64,000 nucleotides of DNA from Bacteroides intestinalis. GTDB taxonomy: Bacteria > Bacteroidota > Bacteroidia > Bacteroidales > Bacteroidaceae. Under the pieces are notes generated by a model. It had not been told where the DNA came from and did not search any database. It saw nothing but the letters and a program-made list of their open reading frames with translations. The position numbers were made by a program, and so were the translations under genes. Numbering within the stretch: the stretch's first letter is position 1; each line of letters starts with the position of its first letter. Positions 17,260-25,172 of the stretch are shown piece after piece. The DNA lies in assembly GCF_003464595.1 (NCBI RefSeq), contig NZ_QRZF01000006.1, forward strand, positions 186,001-250,000, given 5' to 3'.

Positions 17260-17695
17260 AAGTTTTGTGTGTTTATTATTTATAATGAGTATAATACTAT
17301 GCAATTGCTCTGCAGAAGAGAAAGAATATGCGGAAACCGTTGTTACAACTTTGAAAAAGAATGATGTAAATCTTACAGAATATTCTCATGTAGTTGTTAT
17401 TCCAAATGTAGGATGTGGAGGCTGTATTTCGGAAGCAGAACATTTTTTTCGTGAGAATAAAGCGCAAGATATATTATTTGTCTTTACTAAAATATCTTCA
17501 GAGAAAAGTCTGCGATTAAGATTGGGTAATATGATAAATCAAAAAAACGTTCTGATAGATTCAGAATGCATATATGCTTCTCAAAAGGAGGAAATAAACG
17601 TATATCCGGTTATTATTGATATAAGAAATGAGAATAAATATACATGGTGTTTTTTGGACCCTGGTGTTAGTTATGAGACAATTTTAACTTATTAA
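17249..17695 (+). CDS. Small thioredoxin-like lipoprotein with CGGC motif
   Basis: A 148-residue protein with a signal ending in LCNC (Cys20 lipobox). A strand VVVIPNVGCGGCISEAEHFF places a CxxC pair (Cys56, Cys59) at the start of a helix, as in thioredoxin folds, and later strands (ILFVFTKI, YPVIIDI) fit the fold. Its family is not recognised precisely. ATG 17249 is preferred over 17207 because it begins the lipoprotein signal and overlaps the upstream stop by 11 bases with a GGGAG just upstream. The context suggests thiol chemistry on the neighbouring cysteine peptides. Confidence 0.7.
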   Translation: MKNRSFVCLLFIMSIILCNCSAEEKEYAETVVTTLKKNDVNLTEYSHVVVIPNVGCGGCISEAEHFFRENKAQDILFVFTKISSEKSLRLRLGNMINQKNVLIDSECIYASQKEEINVYPVIIDIRNENKYTWCFLDPGVSYETILTY

Positions 17696-17773
17696 TTACA
17701 TGGAAAGGAGATAAATGCAATATTTGTATGATATAATGTATTCATCTCTCCCATTTATAGTTAAACTACTGCC

Positions 17774-18811
17774 ATGAGAAAAAGTGTCAATTTGATCCTA
17801 CTGTTTTTATTCGTTTGTTCTTGTTCTAATCGACATAGCAAGAACATTGATGTCCTATCAATGGCATCGGTTGAGTTGAAAACCGAAAGAGTTAATCATT
17901 CGGAAATCATAGCAAGAGGAGCTTTTCCGTTTGTTATGGTCGATTCTATGTTTTTCCTGTTTAATGGAGACCCGTCTTCCGGTGCAGTTGTTTTAAGGGA
18001 GTCGGATGCATCAGAAATTGCGCAGTTCCTGACGAAAGGAAATGGATTTGGAGAGTGTATAAATGCTGGCTATATGGGGCGCAGCAAAGATACTCTTTTC
18101 ATCTACGAAGCATCAACTGTGAGGAAGATGACTTATTTGTTTTCCCTTTCAGGTGATAGCCTGAAATATAAATGTATAGAAGATGTTCGTCCCCAAAATG
18201 GTTCTGAATTTTGTTATGCTGTGCATCGTTTAGATAACGGTTTATCTGTGGGAGGCCGATTAATAGGTAAAGATCATTTGTTTGTACTGTTAGATGAAAA
18301 TTTAGATACAATTACTACTTTTGGAAAAATACCTGTCGAATATACAGGCTCTAATATTATAACATTTACAGGTGATTTGCTGGTAGATGGCAATACGGTT
18401 TATTATGCAAGTAATAATTTTACTTATATGGCGGCTTATGAAATATCTAACAGAAAACCTATAGTGAAGTTTGAAAAGATGTTCGTTCCTCCCGTTCTTC
18501 TGACTTCAGGAGATAGAATATCTTTTAATAAAAACAAACATTTGGATGGTTTTCTTGCTCTAAAATCCTATAAAGATTATCTATTTGCAACTTATTCAGG
18601 GAAACCAAAAGCGGAATTAGATTTGAATGGATCTTCTGCCTTAGTTCCTACCACGATATTAGTATTTGATAAATCGGGTAATCCTTTAGTCAAGTTTACA
18701 ACTCCATATAAAATTAGGAGCATTGCTTTTACAGATGAAAAGATGTATTTATTGGATTTGGATTGCAATATTGAATCCATTAATATGGATGAAGTGCTGA
18801 AATATTTATAG
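17774..18811 (+). CDS. BF3164/TolB-like propeller lipoprotein
   Basis: A 345-residue lipoprotein with signal ending CSC (Cys17). The sequence shows repeated blade-like units (EIAQFLTKGNGFGECINAG; LFVLLDENLDTITTFGKIP; ILVFDKSGNPLVKFTTPYK) characteristic of the BF3164-like TolB-type propeller lipoproteins. It resembles the product of 14325-15395 in length and plan. A 78-base gap separates it from the CGGC protein, with an imperfect hairpin around 17710-17755 and a near-consensus AATATTTG box, so a separate promoter is possible. Ligand and function are unknown. Confidence 0.72.
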   Translation: MRKSVNLILLFLFVCSCSNRHSKNIDVLSMASVELKTERVNHSEIIARGAFPFVMVDSMFFLFNGDPSSGAVVLRESDASEIAQFLTKGNGFGECINAGYMGRSKDTLFIYEASTVRKMTYLFSLSGDSLKYKCIEDVRPQNGSEFCYAVHRLDNGLSVGGRLIGKDHLFVLLDENLDTITTFGKIPVEYTGSNIITFTGDLLVDGNTVYYASNNFTYMAAYEISNRKPIVKFEKMFVPPVLLTSGDRISFNKNKHLDGFLALKSYKDYLFATYSGKPKAELDLNGSSALVPTTILVFDKSGNPLVKFTTPYKIRSIAFTDEKMYLLDLDCNIESINMDEVLKYL

Positions 18812-18893
18812 GTGAAAAGTGTCTGTCGCATTTGCTTAATATTGAAATTCATTGCTAATAATAAACGCTGAAATTGCGAATCGTTTTAAGATT

Positions 18894-19772
18894 ATGAAAA
18901 TTTCTTTTAGTGCATACATGGTTATTCTTATTCTATTTAGTTCTTGTCAAAATAGTAATAAGAACGAAATCATTTCATTGGTGAAGGAGTGGGAAGGTAA
19001 AGAAATTCTTTTTCCGACTGGTTCTGTCTTTACTATATTGGAAAGGGATACCGTAGAGCATGCCAAAAATGATGTAGACTACAAAATTGTAACTTATGTG
19101 GATTCTACGGGCTGTATGAGTTGTAAACTGCAATTGTCACGTTGGAAAGAGTTTATTCTGGAATTGGATACAATTAGTCCCAAGAAAATTCCTTTTCTGT
19201 TTTACTTTTATCCGAAGAATAAGTCAGAACTGAATTTTATTGTTTATCGTAATACTTTTAATTATCCTATTTGTATTGATGAAAAAGATTCCTTCAATAA
19301 GTTAAACCATTTCCCTGCAAATATGATGTTTCAAACATTTCTATTGGATAGGGATAATAGGGTACTTGCCATCGGCAATCCCATTCATAGCTCTAAAGTG
19401 AAAGAACTTTATCTGAAGATCATTCAAGGTGATAAAGTGCAGCCTAACAATAAGAAGAACATCATTCAAACAGAAGTGAGTGTTGATAAAACCACCATGT
19501 TTTTGGATCATTTTGATTGGCATAAGGAACAGCATGCAAAGTTTATACTGACGAATACAGGAAAGGAACTTTTGATGATATATGATGTAACGACTTCATG
19601 TGGCTGTACTGAAGTGGCTTATTCAAAGGAACCTACGCGTCCGGGCGCTTCTGTATCATTGAATGTCACTTATAAAGCAGAGCATCCCGAACGGTTTGAT
19701 AAATCCATTACCGTATATTGTAATGCAACATCTTCACCGTTGCAACTGAGGGTAAAGGGAGAAGCTGAATAA
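18894..19772 (+). CDS. Thioredoxin-like lipoprotein with C-terminal DUF1573 domain
   Basis: A 292-residue lipoprotein (signal to FSSC, Cys18). The N-terminal half is thioredoxin-like: TYVDSTGCMSCKLQL with CxxC at Cys74 and Cys77. The C-terminal 90 residues match DUF1573, an Ig-like domain recognised by HAKFILTNTGKELL and the TSCGCTEV signature followed by GASVSLNVTYKA. Such fusions are common next to NVEALA and propeller genes in Bacteroides. ATG 18894 starts the signal peptide; the longer frame from 18852 does not begin with an export signal. It precedes the signal peptidase gene by 36 bases. Confidence 0.78.
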   Translation: MKISFSAYMVILILFSSCQNSNKNEIISLVKEWEGKEILFPTGSVFTILERDTVEHAKNDVDYKIVTYVDSTGCMSCKLQLSRWKEFILELDTISPKKIPFLFYFYPKNKSELNFIVYRNTFNYPICIDEKDSFNKLNHFPANMMFQTFLLDRDNRVLAIGNPIHSSKVKELYLKIIQGDKVQPNNKKNIIQTEVSVDKTTMFLDHFDWHKEQHAKFILTNTGKELLMIYDVTTSCGCTEVAYSKEPTRPGASVSLNVTYKAEHPERFDKSITVYCNATSSPLQLRVKGEAE

Positions 19773-19808
19773 TCTTTTTGCAAGAACCGGTAAACGAACA
19801 GAGTGAAA

Positions 19809-20717
19809 ATGACGAAGAATAAACCCCATAAGAAAAAAAACTTAGGTTGGTACCTGGATCAGGCACTGAACCTGATACTGCTATTTGGGGGATTGGCATT
19901 GATTTGGATATTGCTTCAAGTGACCTGTATTGCTACATTCAAGATTCCTTCTGATTCGATGGAGCCTGCCCTACTTGCCGGAGACAATATTCTGGTGAAT
20001 AAATGCGTGATGGGAGGGCGTCTGTTCAATGTATGGGATGCTTTGGGAGACAAGGAAGTAGACATATACCGTTTACCCGGATTAGGCAAGGTGAAAAGAA
20101 ATGATGTGTTGGTTTTCAATTTCCCCTACTTGGAACAACGTTGGGACAGTGTCGCATTTAGGGTAATGAAATATTATGTGAAGCGTTGTGTTGCTTTGCC
20201 CGGTGATACATTTGAAATAAGTAGGGGGCATTATAAAGTACATGGCTATACCTCAGAATTGGGCAATGTGAAGTCACAGGATGATTTGATGCGGATTATT
20301 GAGCGTGGCCGGGAAGTGGACTGTGGAATTGTGATGAGGGGTTATCCTTATAGTGATATTGTGGATTGGGATATAATGAATTTTGGTCCTTTATATCTTC
20401 CGGCAAAAGGTGATGTGATAGAGATGACTTCCAAGCATGTTGCCTTGTATCGGAATGTAATAGAATGGGAACAAAAAAAGAAACTTTTGTTACGTGGAGA
20501 TACGGCTTTGTTGAACGATAGTGTAATACACACATACCGTTTCAAGGAGAATTATTATTTTGTGGCAGGTGATAAGGTGATGAACTCTCAGGATTCCCGC
20601 TATTGGGGCTTGTTGCCCGAATCTTTTATTGTAGGGAAGGCTGTCAGGATATGGAAGTCTGTAGATAGAAATACGGATAAAATAAGGTGGAACAGGATAT
20701 TTAAAAAGATAGAATGA
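19809..20717 (+). CDS. lepB: Signal peptidase I, island-encoded
   Basis: A 302-residue type I signal peptidase: one N-terminal transmembrane helix (about residues 20-42), Ser50 in IPSDSMEPAL as nucleophile, Lys125 in YYVKRCVALPGD as general base, and the late box with NSQDSRYWG. A long insertion of roughly 100 residues separates the last two. Such enzymes cleave after A-x-A on the outer face of the inner membrane. Its location among genes for exported peptides carrying AxA sites suggests a dedicated processing role, which is inferred. ATG 19809 is preferred to the GTG two codons upstream. It follows the DUF1573 gene closely and precedes peptide 3. Confidence 0.88.
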   Translation: MTKNKPHKKKNLGWYLDQALNLILLFGGLALIWILLQVTCIATFKIPSDSMEPALLAGDNILVNKCVMGGRLFNVWDALGDKEVDIYRLPGLGKVKRNDVLVFNFPYLEQRWDSVAFRVMKYYVKRCVALPGDTFEISRGHYKVHGYTSELGNVKSQDDLMRIIERGREVDCGIVMRGYPYSDIVDWDIMNFGPLYLPAKGDVIEMTSKHVALYRNVIEWEQKKKLLLRGDTALLNDSVIHTYRFKENYYFVAGDKVMNSQDSRYWGLLPESFIVGKAVRIWKSVDRNTDKIRWNRIFKKIE

Positions 20718-20738
20718 TAAAGTAAAGGAGGTGTTATC

Positions 20739-20789
20739 GAATGAAAAAGTAATATATTTCGGATGAGCAAGTAATATATTTGTTCATTC
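20739..20789 (+). promoter_or_regulatory. Promoter of NVEALA peptide 3 within a 22-nt repeat
   Basis: The 13-mer AAGTAATATATTT occurs at 20747 and again at 20769, exactly 22 bases apart, inside flanking GAATGAA (20739-20745) and its inverse TTCATTC (20783-20789), all centred on about 20764. The second copy contains the -7 box TATATTTG (20775-20782). Transcription would start near 20789, giving a leader of about 64 bases. Confidence 0.55.
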
Positions 20790-20852
20790 TGCGGAAGTCC
20801 TTTCCGAAAATAGAGGATGAATAATAAATTTGTTAATATTAAAGAGAAAATT

Positions 20853-21161
20853 ATGAAAAAAGTACTTGTTGGTATTATTGCTGTTGTTGCAGCTGTTAAT
20901 GTGTTTTTTAATTTGTACAATAGGAATGAAATAATAGGTTTGTCTTCTCTAAAAATAGAAGCATTGGCTTTTGATGAATCTCATGGCAGTAATCTGGGGC
21001 CTCTTTATCAATATGGATGTACAATAATAGAAAAAACGATAATGGGACATGATTCGGATGGCAATCCTGTAATTCAGGAGGTTCCATATCCAGGAGAAAG
21101 TGGTTATTGTGCTGGTTCAATAGGAGATTGTACTCCGTACGATTGCACTAGATATTATTAA
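20853..21161 (+). CDS. NVEALA-family exported cysteine peptide 3
   Basis: A 102-residue precursor. MKK and a hydrophobic core (about residues 4-20) lead to a short spacer and the motif KIEALA (34-39), a one-family variant of NVEALA with ALA as an AxA site. The 63-residue tail starts FDESHG and holds four cysteines (Cys56, Cys86, Cys93, Cys98), with the last three clustered at the C-terminus. ATG 20853 begins the typical signal; the longer frame from 20817 starts with a polar extension. A small hairpin (21168-21192) follows before the next propeller gene. Confidence 0.8.
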   Translation: MKKVLVGIIAVVAAVNVFFNLYNRNEIIGLSSLKIEALAFDESHGSNLGPLYQYGCTIIEKTIMGHDSDGNPVIQEVPYPGESGYCAGSIGDCTPYDCTRYY

Positions 21162-21167
21162 TAGGAA

Positions 21168-21192
21168 TGGGGCTGAATAAAGAACAGCCCCA
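21168..21192 (+). terminator. Weak hairpin between peptide 3 and the propeller gene
   Basis: TGGGGCTG (21168-21175) pairs with CAGCCCCA (21185-21192) around a 9-base loop, starting seven bases after the peptide stop. With no strong T-run it could terminate partially, giving more peptide than propeller mRNA, or stabilise the peptide 3' end. Confidence 0.5.
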
Positions 21193-21214
21193 CTTCTTAA
21201 ATTTGAATATTACT

Positions 21215-22372
21215 ATGAAATATTTGCTTTTGCTTTTAATTGTTTATACTTTTTACGGGTGCTACACAGGGACCCAAAAAGTCGCTCATACTAATGAGAT
21301 AAGAGAAATTTTAATTGATCCTGATAAATTTGAAACTTTTCTGGACTTATCAGAGATCCTGGATGATTCGGTAGAAGTGATTCCTTTGGAAATGAAAGAT
21401 GAATGTTTGATATCCCAAATTGTTCGAATTGAGTTTTATAAAGATAAGATATTAGTCTCTGATAAAGCGAATGCAAAGATTTTTGTATTTACTTCCGAAG
21501 GAAAGTATTTGAAAAGTATTGGAAAACAAGGACAAGGACCTGGTGAATACTCTTTTTTGGGTGATTTTACATTAAAAGGAGATTCTGTTGTTGTTCAAGA
21601 TCGTTCTCGCAATAAATACATTGTTTATGATTTATATAGTAATGCATTTAGAGAAATCTCATATGATATGCTTCATTTGGAAGTAGTATCATTTGATGAG
21701 ATAGCTTATTTTATTTCTAATTATTCACACTCGAAATACGGAGATTATAATCTTTTTCGATTCAATTTAAATACCTCTGAAGTGCTTTCTTTGGAAGTAC
21801 CTTTTGGAGAAGACGGAATTGATAAATCTAGTTATGGTTTAAAGAGATATGCAAGTAAAAGTGATAGCACAGCTATGCTTATTTATCCATTGAATGATAC
21901 TGTCTATACGTTGAATAAAGAAACAGTGTTTCCTTCTTATGTAATACATTATACTTCAAGGAATCTTCCAAGTGAAGTGAATGTTAGTAAGGAAAATATC
22001 TATAGGTATGTTCATGAAAATAAATATCTGAAAGGATGGGAGTTTATGCAAAATTCTCAAAATTATATGCTGGGCTATTATATTGATAATGGCTTTAAAT
22101 ATTTTGTATACAATAAACAAAATTCCAATATCCGTGTTGGGCAATGGTTGAAAATAGGTTCACTTAGTGAATTAATTTTTAGTGACTTTTATACTACTAC
22201 TGATAATCAACTTTATTTTATTCAGTATGCAGCTGTATTATCATCTAATTGGAAGTTAACGCGGGCAAAAAGTACGAATGAACATTTTAAAAATAAAATG
22301 GATGCGATAGTTGCCTCTTTAAATGAAGATGCTAATCCTGTATTATTTAAATGTCATTTTAAAAATAAGTAG
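21215..22372 (+). CDS. 6-bladed beta-propeller lipoprotein
   Basis: A 385-residue lipoprotein with lipobox FYGC (Cys16). It has the clear family motif IGKQGQGPGEY in the first blades, followed by GDFTLKGDSVVVQDRSRNKYIVYD, diagnostic of Bacteroides 6-bladed propeller proteins (DUF5128-like). ATG 21215 is used: the open frame beginning at 21167 starts inside the hairpin and lacks an export signal. It lies between peptide 3 and the CEVC membrane protein, whose start follows its stop by three bases, so they are co-transcribed. A substrate- or peptide-binding role is inferred from the fold only. Confidence 0.82.
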   Translation: MKYLLLLLIVYTFYGCYTGTQKVAHTNEIREILIDPDKFETFLDLSEILDDSVEVIPLEMKDECLISQIVRIEFYKDKILVSDKANAKIFVFTSEGKYLKSIGKQGQGPGEYSFLGDFTLKGDSVVVQDRSRNKYIVYDLYSNAFREISYDMLHLEVVSFDEIAYFISNYSHSKYGDYNLFRFNLNTSEVLSLEVPFGEDGIDKSSYGLKRYASKSDSTAMLIYPLNDTVYTLNKETVFPSYVIHYTSRNLPSEVNVSKENIYRYVHENKYLKGWEFMQNSQNYMLGYYIDNGFKYFVYNKQNSNIRVGQWLKIGSLSELIFSDFYTTTDNQLYFIQYAAVLSSNWKLTRAKSTNEHFKNKMDAIVASLNEDANPVLFKCHFKNK

Positions 22373-22375
22373 AAT

Positions 22376-23002
22376 ATGAAAAAGATTGAATATATATTGT
22401 TTGGCTTATTCACTATATTTTTAGTTTTTAGTACCTTTTATAGTTATATGCAATCACAAAAAATGTGTGAGTTTCGACTATTTCTTAATGAATTAAAGCA
22501 AAAATATAATACTCAGATTGGACGGATAGAAGCATTGAAGGAATATAGATTTAACGAGGTCATTTTGAGTGGTACCAAAATGAGTGCAGATTTTAACGTG
22601 GTGGACATTGGGGAAAATAAGAAAAAAATATCTGAAGTTATTTCGGATAATACCTTGATATTACGTTACTCAGAAATGCATTGTGAAGTTTGTGTTGATA
22701 GTATAGTGAAGCGGTTGAATGTTTATAAAGATTCTATAGGATTACAAAATATAGTGTTGCTTACTACTTCACAGAATTTTGGCTATATGAGAAGATTTAA
22801 GAAAATAAATAGGATTCCATTTGGCATCTATAATATTGATGAAGCTTTAGATTCTGTATTGGTTGATATTGGAATGCCATATCTATTTGTCTATTCTACT
22901 TTAAGTAAAAGAATAAATAATATGTTTATTCCACAAAAAGAGGATCCACAATTGACTGATGAATATTTGCATTCTATTTTGATGAAATATTATATGGATT
23001 AG
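22376..23002 (+). CDS. Membrane-anchored thioredoxin-like protein with CEVC motif
   Basis: A 208-residue protein with one N-terminal transmembrane segment (about residues 6-26) and no lipobox. It then has a charged helical stretch and a domain with a CxxC in LRYSEMHCEVCVDSIVKRL, followed by IVLLTTSQNFGYMRRF and a cis-Pro-like MPYLFVYS, consistent with a thioredoxin fold facing the periplasm. No family could be named with certainty. It starts three bases after the propeller stop. It is the third thiol-redox candidate in the island, after the CGGC and CMSC proteins. Confidence 0.72.
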   Translation: MKKIEYILFGLFTIFLVFSTFYSYMQSQKMCEFRLFLNELKQKYNTQIGRIEALKEYRFNEVILSGTKMSADFNVVDIGENKKKISEVISDNTLILRYSEMHCEVCVDSIVKRLNVYKDSIGLQNIVLLTTSQNFGYMRRFKKINRIPFGIYNIDEALDSVLVDIGMPYLFVYSTLSKRINNMFIPQKEDPQLTDEYLHSILMKYYMD

Positions 23003-23008
23003 TATTTT

Positions 23009-23134
23009 ATGTTGTTAGTAGTGGATATTGTAAATAAAACATTTTTTTTTATAGCACTTGTTTTGTTATTGAGTGTAGTATGTATAACCACGCCCGAACT
23101 TCCGGCTGAAGAGAGTGTGGGGCAGTGGGTATGA
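23009..23134 (+). pseudogene. N-terminal segment of the O-antigen-ligase-like gene, cut off by TGA
   Basis: ATG 23009 opens a 41-codon frame encoding a transmembrane segment (about residues 11-26) and TTPELPAEESVGQWV, then an in-frame TGA (23132-23134). The next codon continues the O-antigen-ligase-like frame (TTG GGA AAA). A single change of TGG (Trp) to TGA would explain the split. Whether translation resumes downstream is unknown. Confidence 0.65.
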
Positions 23135-24664
23135 TTGGGAAAAGCACTATTGCTTTCGGGCAGCTGTATTCTTATTGCAGTCTTGTTACAGTTGATGGTA
23201 AAGGATAGCCGAAAACATGTATTATGGTTTTCTGGTTTTTCCGTTTATGTTTCATGGGGGATTTTATTCTGCGGTGCTGTTGAGGCTATTTGGGGATTGC
23301 GTCAGCTGTATGGTTTTGCTGCTTCCGGTCATTCCCGCTATGCACTTACGGGCTCTTTTTTCAATCCGGGACCGTATGCGGGGTATCTGGCAATGGTGTT
23401 GCCGCTCTGCCTGCATTTGTACTTATGCACTTATAAAGAAAAAACAGTGATTCGCAATTTGAAGAGAGGGATTGCTGCCATAATTGGTATCCTTATACTT
23501 TGTGTACTACCTGCTACAATGAGCCGCTCTGCTTGGATTGCAGCGGTTATGGGATGCGGCTGGGTGTCGTATATGCATCGTGATAGGCGGAAATGGCGTA
23601 TTTTGTGGAAAAGGTATAGGAAACGTTATGTTTTATGGAGCATGGGAGTACTTTTTATAGTGGCATTAGGAGGGGGCGGAGCCTTTATTCTGAAACCTGA
23701 TTCTGCATTGGGACGTTTGTTTATGTGGAAAATAACCTGTCAGGCGATAATGAACCATCCTTGGGGCAGTGATAAGGGATTTGTCTCTGCTTATGGAGAG
23801 GCACAGGAAAATTATTTTGCACAAGGGAATTACGCTAAATGGGAAGAACGAGTAGCGGGTAGTCCGGAGTATGCGTTTAATGAATATCTGTCACTGGCAC
23901 TGATGGAAGGGATTATAGTTTGTGTCGTGGTTTTGGTAATCATTGGAATATGTTTATGGATGGGAGTAAAGCGTGGGCGCTATGGCATTTGCGGCGCTAT
24001 CTTGTCTTTACTTGTTTTCTCTTTCTCTTCTTATCCAATGCATTTCCCGGCATTTGTGGTGGCTGGTCTAGGTCTGCTTCTTGCTTGTGGAGTAGGAGAT
24101 ATTATAGGTAAACCTCTTGTTTTATGTATCTGTCTTATTGTGTGGGCAAGTGGTTGTATGGAAAAGTGGCAACAGACGGAGAATGCCTGCCAAAAGTGGA
24201 CGTATGCGCGGATGTTTTATCATTCGGGTGCATATAAAGCTGCCAATGAGGCTTATGGGAAACTCTATCCAATATTGAAAGACCGAGGGGTATTTCTGTT
24301 TGAGTATGGTCACAGTTTGCATAAGTCGTTTCTGTACAGTGAGTCCAATAAATATTTAAAAGAGGCTTGTCAACATAGCGTTGATCCCATGATACTGAAC
24401 GTCATGGGTAAAAACAGTCAGGAGTTGCATTGTTATGAACAAGCAGAACTATCTTTTTATCGGGCTGTTCATCGCTTGCCAAGTAGGATTTACCCCTATT
24501 ATCTATTAGCTAAACTTTATGCAGAACCGGATTTTTATAAACCCGACAAGCTGAAAGAAGTGGCAGACAGCGTACTGACTAAAGAACCTAAGGTGCACTC
24601 AACTGCCATAGATGAAATGCGTAGTGAAGTCAGGGAGATATTAGAAAAGATAAAAGTGAAATAA
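23135..24664 (+). CDS. O-antigen ligase (Wzy_C)-like membrane protein with C-terminal TPR
   Basis: About 509 codons after the TGA. The first 330 residues are polytopic, with the NPGPYAGYLA and MSRSAWIAA motifs seen in O-antigen ligase/polymerase-type proteins. The C-terminal 150 residues have helical repeats typical of tetratricopeptides (YKAANEAYGKLYPIL; YEQAELSFYRAVHRLP). The frame begins at a TTG directly after the TGA; the first in-frame Met is about residue 21. Since the natural gene probably began at 23009, this copy is either a recent pseudogene or is re-initiated. Similar genes occur with NVEALA clusters, but a link to peptide export or glycosylation is speculation. Confidence 0.7.
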   Translation: MGKALLLSGSCILIAVLLQLMVKDSRKHVLWFSGFSVYVSWGILFCGAVEAIWGLRQLYGFAASGHSRYALTGSFFNPGPYAGYLAMVLPLCLHLYLCTYKEKTVIRNLKRGIAAIIGILILCVLPATMSRSAWIAAVMGCGWVSYMHRDRRKWRILWKRYRKRYVLWSMGVLFIVALGGGGAFILKPDSALGRLFMWKITCQAIMNHPWGSDKGFVSAYGEAQENYFAQGNYAKWEERVAGSPEYAFNEYLSLALMEGIIVCVVVLVIIGICLWMGVKRGRYGICGAILSLLVFSFSSYPMHFPAFVVAGLGLLLACGVGDIIGKPLVLCICLIVWASGCMEKWQQTENACQKWTYARMFYHSGAYKAANEAYGKLYPILKDRGVFLFEYGHSLHKSFLYSESNKYLKEACQHSVDPMILNVMGKNSQELHCYEQAELSFYRAVHRLPSRIYPYYLLAKLYAEPDFYKPDKLKEVADSVLTKEPKVHSTAIDEMRSEVREILEKIKVK

Positions 24665-24681
24665 TAAAAATGAGATAAGCT

Positions 24682-25119
24682 ATGGATACATATAACGATA
24701 ACTGGTGCTCTTGCCTGTTGTTCAGAAATAAACAACTGACTAAAGAATTAAAACGTTTTGAAGACTTTTCCGCTTTGTCCGGTTCTTCTTCGCGTATGTT
24801 GGCTTTGAGTCAACTACTCAAGCTACATCTGACTCCTGCCTATGGAATTATAAGGAATGAATACGAATGGCAGAATTTATTTGCAGTGATTGATTTGCTT
24901 TATGGTGATGATTGGCTTCCGGCTGATCTGGAGACAAACCATCTGAGCCAGCAAGAATTGAAGTTGTGCTATCTGGTGCGTGCCCGGTTAACCAATAAGG
25001 CTATTTCTCTTCTTTTCAATATTACTCCAAAGTCTGTACTGAAAGCAAAGCAGCGTATCAAGATGAAGTTGTCTTTATCTGGTACAGATAGTTTTGATGA
25101 ATATATACAGCGGCATTGA
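24682..25119 (+). CDS. LuxR-type helix-turn-helix protein
   Basis: A 145-residue soluble protein. Residues about 88-135 form a LuxR/sigma-region-4-type HTH (LSQQELKLCYLVRARLTNKA, then ISLLFNITPKSVLKAKQRIK). The N-terminal part is helical with no receiver or ligand domain recognised. It follows the ligase-like gene by 17 bases and its stop overlaps the open frame of the next gene, so it belongs to the island transcript. It may regulate the island together with the winged-helix protein at 12838-13959. Confidence 0.72.
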   Translation: MDTYNDNWCSCLLFRNKQLTKELKRFEDFSALSGSSSRMLALSQLLKLHLTPAYGIIRNEYEWQNLFAVIDLLYGDDWLPADLETNHLSQQELKLCYLVRARLTNKAISLLFNITPKSVLKAKQRIKMKLSLSGTDSFDEYIQRH

Positions 25120-25172
25120 GACTTTTATATCGATTGAAACCTCTATATTATTATCTAAATAATGACAGAATT

